DNA from: DAONJL01 sp035405645 [NCBI: bacterium]
Lineage (GTDB): Bacteria > JAGOBX01 > DAONJL01
Length of the DNA stretch: 10,880 nt
Direction of reading: 5' to 3'
NCBI GenBank assembly: GCA_035405645.1
Contig: DAONJL010000006.1
Location: forward strand, 1-10,880
The first letter of the stretch is position 1. Each line of letters begins with the position of its first letter. The notes below the pieces were generated by a model. That model did no database searches and was not told the origin of the DNA. It saw only the letters and a program-made list of their open reading frames with translations. Shown here one piece after another: positions 6,874 through 10,880 of the stretch. Made by a program: the position numbers and the translations under genes.

Positions 6874-7116
6874 TCAGCCTCCGCCTATTGGCATTAATAT
6901 TTTTATTTTATCATTATTTTTTATTTCATAATCAATATCTACATTATTTTCGTTTACAACTGGTGAAAGAAATTTTATTTCTTTTTTCTTAAATTTTAGA
7001 TATTTCAATAATAGTTCTTCAATTGTTATACTTTTTTCTAATACTAAATTAAGTTTTTTTTCTTTGTTTTTTGTACATAATGAACCAAATAATTCAACCT
7101 CACAATTAATTTTCAT
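6874..7116 (-). CDS. MoaD/ThiS-family small sulfur-carrier protein
   Basis: This 80-residue protein has the ubiquitin-like pattern of MoaD. It begins with a beta strand (MKINCEVELFGSL), has a TIEELLLKYL helix near 31-40, then VVNENNVDIDYEIKNNDKI and the final strand IKILMPIGGG. The C-terminal Gly-Gly is the feature adenylated by a MoeB/ThiF-type enzyme and then loaded with sulfur, for molybdopterin, thiamine or another sulfurated product. Pathway cannot be assigned: no moaE, moeB or thiF lies nearby. I choose the ATG at 7116, which has AAAGGTGG at 7132-7125 in front of it; a GTG at 7128 lies inside that site. The gene begins five bases after the upstream membrane protein stops, so it is the last gene of the cyclase operon. 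The Gly triplet at the end is one longer than the usual pair. Confidence 0.8.
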   Translation of the reverse strand: MKINCEVELFGSLCTKNKEKKLNLVLEKSITIEELLLKYLKFKKKEIKFLSPVVNENNVDIDYEIKNNDKIKILMPIGGG

Positions 7117-7121
7117 TGATA

Positions 7122-7943
7122 TTACCACCTTTCTTTAATTAAACTACTATCCTGTTCTATTTTCTCTAATTCATTTTTATATTCTTCTTCTATTTTATTT
7201 AATTTTTTTTGCATTTCCCTTAATTCTAACTCTCTGTCAATTTGAGTAAAATCTATATCTTTTACTTGCCACTCAAAATATTCATTCCATTTTTGTATGC
7301 CGTGTCGTTTTATATATCTTCGTCTTAATTTTGCAAGTTCTATTAAATAATTATCGCCCCATTTAATTCGTGCATCTTCAACTATTGTTCGTTTAATATT
7401 ATATTTTTTTGGATTATCTGGAATTTGAGTTGGTTTTGTTATTTGTGAAATAGGAAATATAAATAATAATAAATAAACAAAGAATAATTGTCCAACAACA
7501 TTAAAAATTATATCATTATATTTTTGTTTTGTTAGTTTTTCATCATATTCTTTATTTATATTTTCCATATCTTCATCTTCATCTAATAAATCAAGATATG
7601 GTTCAATAAAAATTTTTCTTAAATATTTTTCAATTAAAATTCTTAAAATTAAAAAAAGGATAATAATAATAAATATGCTTATTATTGCAAAAGATAAATT
7701 ATATAAAAAAGATTTAATTTCAAAATTAGTATAAATTTTCTTTAAATAATGCGAAAAATAAATAATTATTGCAGAAAAAATAAGAATAAATAAATGGATA
7801 AAATAAATAAATCTATAATGCTTTTTTTCCAGGCCTGCACCAAAAGTTATTTCTTCATAAAGATTTATAATATTTTTTATTGAAAAAAATAAGATAATGA
7901 AAATAATACTAAAAAAAATAAAATATAAAATTATTAATGGCAT
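7122..7943 (-). CDS. membrane protein of unknown function, four predicted helices and a charged C-terminal domain
   Basis: I do not recognise this 273-residue protein. Hydrophobic segments at about 2-21, 45-64, 79-101 and 145-164 look like four membrane helices. Between the third and fourth lies an acidic stretch, LLDEDEDMENINKEYDEK (about 119-136). The last 110 residues are soluble and charged: a basic patch LAKLRRRYIKRHG (203-215), an aromatic run IQKWNEYFEWQ (216-226), then a likely coiled coil from about 232 to 265. An even helix number would put both ends on the same side, probably the cytoplasm by the many Lys/Arg near helix ends. It begins six bases after the adenylate cyclase stop and lacks a Shine-Dalgarno site, which suggests translational coupling. 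A link to cAMP signalling is only an inference from position. Confidence 0.7.
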   Translation of the reverse strand: MPLIILYFIFFSIIFIILFFSIKNIINLYEEITFGAGLEKKHYRFIYFIHLFILIFSAIIIYFSHYLKKIYTNFEIKSFLYNLSFAIISIFIIIILFLILRILIEKYLRKIFIEPYLDLLDEDEDMENINKEYDEKLTKQKYNDIIFNVVGQLFFVYLLLFIFPISQITKPTQIPDNPKKYNIKRTIVEDARIKWGDNYLIELAKLRRRYIKRHGIQKWNEYFEWQVKDIDFTQIDRELELREMQKKLNKIEEEYKNELEKIEQDSSLIKERW

Positions 7944-7949
7944 ATATAA

Positions 7950-10703
7950 TTAATTTAAAATTTTTTCTAATGAAATTTTTAAATCAATAAAATAAGATGT
8001 ATCTAATTCTTTTTCTTCAAAGAGTGAAAGTTTTTCAATTTTTATTTCGCTTATCCAAATTTTAATTTCTTTATTATTTTCTTTCCAGTTATTAAATTCA
8101 ACCTCATTTATTATTTTTATTTTTTCTTTTTCTTTTTTTATTTCAATTATTATATCTTTTACTTTGATATTAAATCTATCTTCATTTATTATTATTAGTT
8201 GCGAATTAATAAATTTTATTTCTGTATCTTCGAGTTTAAAAATTTCTACTAATTGTATTTGTTTATATTCAACATTTTTTTCATCAATATATTGAGCAAT
8301 AAATAATTGATAAGGTGATTTATATTTATGCAATAATGATGAATAATTTATGTAACGAATAATTTTAATAATATTATCAATAAAAGCAGATAAAGCAATT
8401 ATATATTCTTTTTTAGATGTCAATAATTTATCAGGTATATATAATAATTTATTATTTTCATTTGATATAATTATTCCATTCTTTGCTATAAAAATCTGAA
8501 TATTGCCAATTTTAAAATAATCTGATAAAACTTCTAAATAAGGATTATTTATTGAAAAAAAATTGTCAAATTTAATGTGAAAATATTTATTTGTAATGTT
8601 ACAAATATTTTCAAAAATTTCTTCTTCGTTAGTTAAATATTTTACTTTATATGTTTTATCTTTTAATAAAAAAGCAAATCTATCCTCAAATCGAAATATA
8701 TATGTTTTTGAAATATTATTGATTTCTGCTATATCAGAATAAGGATTATCAAAAAGAAAATAATTATAAATATTCTGAACAAGTTTTTTGATTTTGATTA
8801 AATATTCCCCATAATTTTCTGGTAAAAGTATTAATACAAAATCTTTAAAATTTTTTTTCATTAATTCTGCTTTTTTTAATATATCACCTAAAATAACTAA
8901 AAATGTTTTGTAATTATTATATTGCTTAACAAATACTTCGCCCCAACTGTTTAAATAAATTATATCATAATTTTCTAATTTATCTGTTTCCTCTGAACCA
9001 AAGTTAATTATTAATGTTAATCTTAAAATATTCGCTTCATTTAATAATGCTTTATTGCTTATTGATATTTTTTTCATATTAAAATAACTACTTAATTCTG
9101 TTAATATTTCTTTTATTCTTATTACAGTAAACCTCTCTTTTATTGTTGTAAATTTTAATCGTGTTATATATTGGTTAAATATGCCATTTATTGCTGCCCA
9201 GATAACTAATTCAAGAACATTTTCTGATGAACGCAAAGGTATCTTTTTTATTATTGAATTACCACTTATTATTATTCTATATAATATCCACATTTTTTTA
9301 TTTGTTTTTGTTATTGCTGGTTCAAATATTATTACTTTTTCATAAGCATTATCATAAAAAGAAAAAATTCGTTCTACTTTATCAGGCTCTTTTAAAAAGA
9401 ATGAATTTATTTTTCTTTTAATTAGTAATTTATCATTTTCATTTAATTTTAAATGTAGATTACTTTTATCTATTTTACTTGAGATTGTATTGTATGTATT
9501 TATTATAAAAGCCTTTATTTTTTCATATAATTTATATACTTTATGAAATTCCCAGTATTCAAAATTATCAAGATTTTTTATTACATTTTCATTCCAGCCC
9601 CATTGTTCAATATATTTTTTCATTATTCTTGTTTTTAATAATTTTATTTCTTCTTCTTTTTTTGTTAAATATGGTGTTATATTTGGTGCTACTTTTAAAT
9701 AAAAACATATCTTTATTAAATCTGCCATTTCTTTCTTTTGTAATTCATAGTATTCCATTATATCTTCAAATAAAAATAGATATGAATCAATTACATTAAA
9801 TTCGAGTATATTTTGCTGAATTTTATTTTTTAATTTTGAACTTAATAATATTATTTCATTTTCTTTTTGACTAATATATTTTTCTAATAAACTTATTTTC
9901 ATTATTGATTTAAAAGGAGAAGATAATGTTTTTATTATTTGAAATAAAAAAGCACCATAAAAATCTTTTATATCTAAACTTACTGTATTTCCAATATCAA
10001 TATATTTACTATCATTTTTTTCATTTATTATTTGTTTGGCTATTTCTTCATATTCTTTGTTATTTATGTTTGCTGGTAATAACCACCATAGAGGTATTTT
10101 TCCTGCAATAAATATTGATGTTCTAAAAAATTCATCTTTTAATAATAAACCAATAGCACTGCCAAAAGCTTCTTCTTCTGTATTCGCAAATATATTTCGT
10201 TTTAATTGTTCAATATCATTTATAAAAAAATGAACTTCTATTCCAAAGTTTGATGATAACCATTTTTCAATCATTATTAATTTTTCTTGAAAATTATTTA
10301 ACATTTCTTCATTGACTTCATTTTTATTTACTACAACCCAATAATCATAATCTGATTTATTATTATGTGCAATTGAACCGCAACTACCAATCACTGCAAA
10401 TAATTGTATAAACGGCTTATAATTTTTATGTGGCTCATATTTCCAATTCTTAAATATTCTCTGGATATTATATATTACTTTATCATTTACATTATAATTC
10501 ATTATACCAATAGGAACTTTTTTTCCTTCCATAAAGCCCGGTAAGCCAAATTGGTCAGTGTGTAATAAAAATGGGATTATTTCAAAAATTATTTTATGTG
10601 TTTTGCTTATTGTATTATTTAAGAGATTTATTTTAGCATTATTATATTTAATGAATTTTTCTTCATTATATTTTATTTGTTCAGTTAAATTTTTAAACTC
10701 CAT
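7950..10703 (-). CDS. cyaA: class I adenylate cyclase (CyaA family)
   Basis: This enzyme makes cyclic AMP from ATP in the cytoplasm. The 917 residues match the enterobacterial CyaA plan (about 850) from end to end as far as I can recall it. The N-terminal nucleotidyltransferase core has GSCGSIAHNNKSDYDYW at 106-122, with the metal-binding acidic pair at Asp118 and Asp120 and the preceding Gly-Ser. Further family signatures are LLHTDQFGLPGF (47-58), LLKDEFFRTSIFIAGKIPLW (187-206), YIDIGNTVSLDIKDFYG (234-250), LSSPFKSIMKISLLEKY (260-276), YIEQWGW (364-370) and LVIWAAINGIF (499-509). The C-terminal regulatory half is more divergent but keeps YLNSWGEV (583-590), the counterpart of YRNSWGE in E. 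coli. It heads an operon with a membrane protein and a MoaD-like protein. No CRP-type operator (TGTGA-N6-TCACA) is seen at its promoter. Confidence 0.93.
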   Translation of the reverse strand: MEFKNLTEQIKYNEEKFIKYNNAKINLLNNTISKTHKIIFEIIPFLLHTDQFGLPGFMEGKKVPIGIMNYNVNDKVIYNIQRIFKNWKYEPHKNYKPFIQLFAVIGSCGSIAHNNKSDYDYWVVVNKNEVNEEMLNNFQEKLIMIEKWLSSNFGIEVHFFINDIEQLKRNIFANTEEEAFGSAIGLLLKDEFFRTSIFIAGKIPLWWLLPANINNKEYEEIAKQIINEKNDSKYIDIGNTVSLDIKDFYGAFLFQIIKTLSSPFKSIMKISLLEKYISQKENEIILLSSKLKNKIQQNILEFNVIDSYLFLFEDIMEYYELQKKEMADLIKICFYLKVAPNITPYLTKKEEEIKLLKTRIMKKYIEQWGWNENVIKNLDNFEYWEFHKVYKLYEKIKAFIINTYNTISSKIDKSNLHLKLNENDKLLIKRKINSFFLKEPDKVERIFSFYDNAYEKVIIFEPAITKTNKKMWILYRIIISGNSIIKKIPLRSSENVLELVIWAAINGIFNQYITRLKFTTIKERFTVIRIKEILTELSSYFNMKKISISNKALLNEANILRLTLIINFGSEETDKLENYDIIYLNSWGEVFVKQYNNYKTFLVILGDILKKAELMKKNFKDFVLILLPENYGEYLIKIKKLVQNIYNYFLFDNPYSDIAEINNISKTYIFRFEDRFAFLLKDKTYKVKYLTNEEEIFENICNITNKYFHIKFDNFFSINNPYLEVLSDYFKIGNIQIFIAKNGIIISNENNKLLYIPDKLLTSKKEYIIALSAFIDNIIKIIRYINYSSLLHKYKSPYQLFIAQYIDEKNVEYKQIQLVEIFKLEDTEIKFINSQLIIINEDRFNIKVKDIIIEIKKEKEKIKIINEVEFNNWKENNKEIKIWISEIKIEKLSLFEEKELDTSYFIDLKISLEKILN

Positions 10704-10736
10704 CTTTACACTTTTTCATTATTTGGTTTTATTATT

Positions 10737-10765
10737 TATATATTTTTTTATATTTTCTTTGTCAA
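10737..10765 (-). promoter_or_regulatory. sigma-70-type promoter of the cyclase operon
   Basis: On the minus strand a perfect TTGACA (10765-10760) is followed after exactly 17 bases by TATATA (10742-10737). Transcription would start near 10730, giving a leader of about 27 bases before the ATG at 10703. The site just before that ATG (GTGTAAAG) is a weak ribosome binding sequence. This is the best promoter match on this strand. Confidence 0.7.
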
Positions 10766-10781
10766 TAATTTATTTTTTTAT

Positions 10782-10810
10782 TTGACAAATTTTTTTATAT
10801 CAATTATTAA
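10782..10810 (+). promoter_or_regulatory. divergent sigma-70-type promoter for the gene at the right edge
   Basis: TTGACA at 10782-10787 is followed after 17 bases by TATTAA (10805-10810). Transcription would start near 10817, about 26 bases before the ATG at 10843. Its -35 box is 16 bases from the -35 box of the cyclase promoter, and the two are back to back, so one bound regulator could affect both. Confidence 0.6.
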
Positions 10811-10842
10811 AAAAAATAATTTAATAAAAGGATTAGGTGTTT

Positions 10843-10880
10843 ATGTTATTCCTTAAATCATTAAAAACAAAAGTTTTTTT
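10843..10880 (+). CDS. start of an unidentified gene, cut by the window edge
   Basis: An ATG at 10843 opens MLFLKSLKTKVF and runs off the window. It is preceded by AAAAGGATTAGGTG (10826-10839), which contains purine-rich ribosome-binding sequence, and by a well-spaced promoter. A short start with basic residues leading into a hydrophobic run resembles the N-terminus of a sensor kinase or chemoreceptor, but twelve residues are too few to assign a product. Confidence 0.5.
   Translation, partial: MLFLKSLKTKVF

Noticed and set aside
9227-10233. Plus-strand open frames of about 60 codons within the cyclase gene
   Set aside because: They are antisense shadows of the well-supported class I cyclase, rich in Phe/Leu from reading A-rich codons backwards, and lack ribosome binding sites.

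Overview
The window is very AT-rich bacterial DNA (roughly a fifth to a quarter G+C by eye). It uses the standard bacterial code: TGA serves as a stop (trpE, the MoaD-like gene) and TGG is Trp. It encodes a chemoreceptor, so the host is probably motile, makes its own tryptophan, and carries a class I (CyaA-type) adenylate cyclase. I cannot place the phylum; a low-GC spirochaete-like or uncultured lineage would fit, but that is a guess.

Layout, left to right. Positions 1-91 hold the edge of an unidentified gene. A major facilitator transporter lies on the minus strand (59-1327). Its true N-terminus appears to continue to an ATG at 1392 but is split off by a one-base frameshift. A 400-bp AT-rich gap carries the transporter promoter, a long palindrome and the promoter of a methyl-accepting chemotaxis protein (1795-3591, plus). 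Ten bases after the chemoreceptor stop comes a tryptophan attenuation region (3601-3739), then trpE (3770-5263) and a trpG-trpD fusion (5260-6864), which overlap by four bases. The rest of the trp pathway (trpC, F, B, A) is not in the window. Facing this operon is a minus-strand operon read from right to left: class I adenylate cyclase (10703-7950), a four-helix membrane protein of unknown function (7943-7122) and a MoaD/ThiS-like sulfur carrier (7116-6874). A divergent promoter pair (10737-10810) drives the cyclase operon and the start of another plus-strand gene (10843 to the window end).

The most notable element is the trp leader. It encodes a short peptide ending FFYWWF, with two adjacent Trp codons. 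The peptide is followed by six RNA segments, each able to pair with the next (1:2, 2:3, 3:4, 4:5, 5:6), the last pair being a strong intrinsic terminator. Classical trp attenuators have four segments. Here the parity of the chain still gives the expected logic: a ribosome stalled at the Trp codons favours 2:3 and 4:5 and so prevents the terminator, while a ribosome reaching the stop codon favours 3:4 and 5:6 and so terminates. It looks like a relay that carries the ribosome-position signal one hairpin further downstream than usual.

All functional calls are from reading the sequence; no database search was possible.
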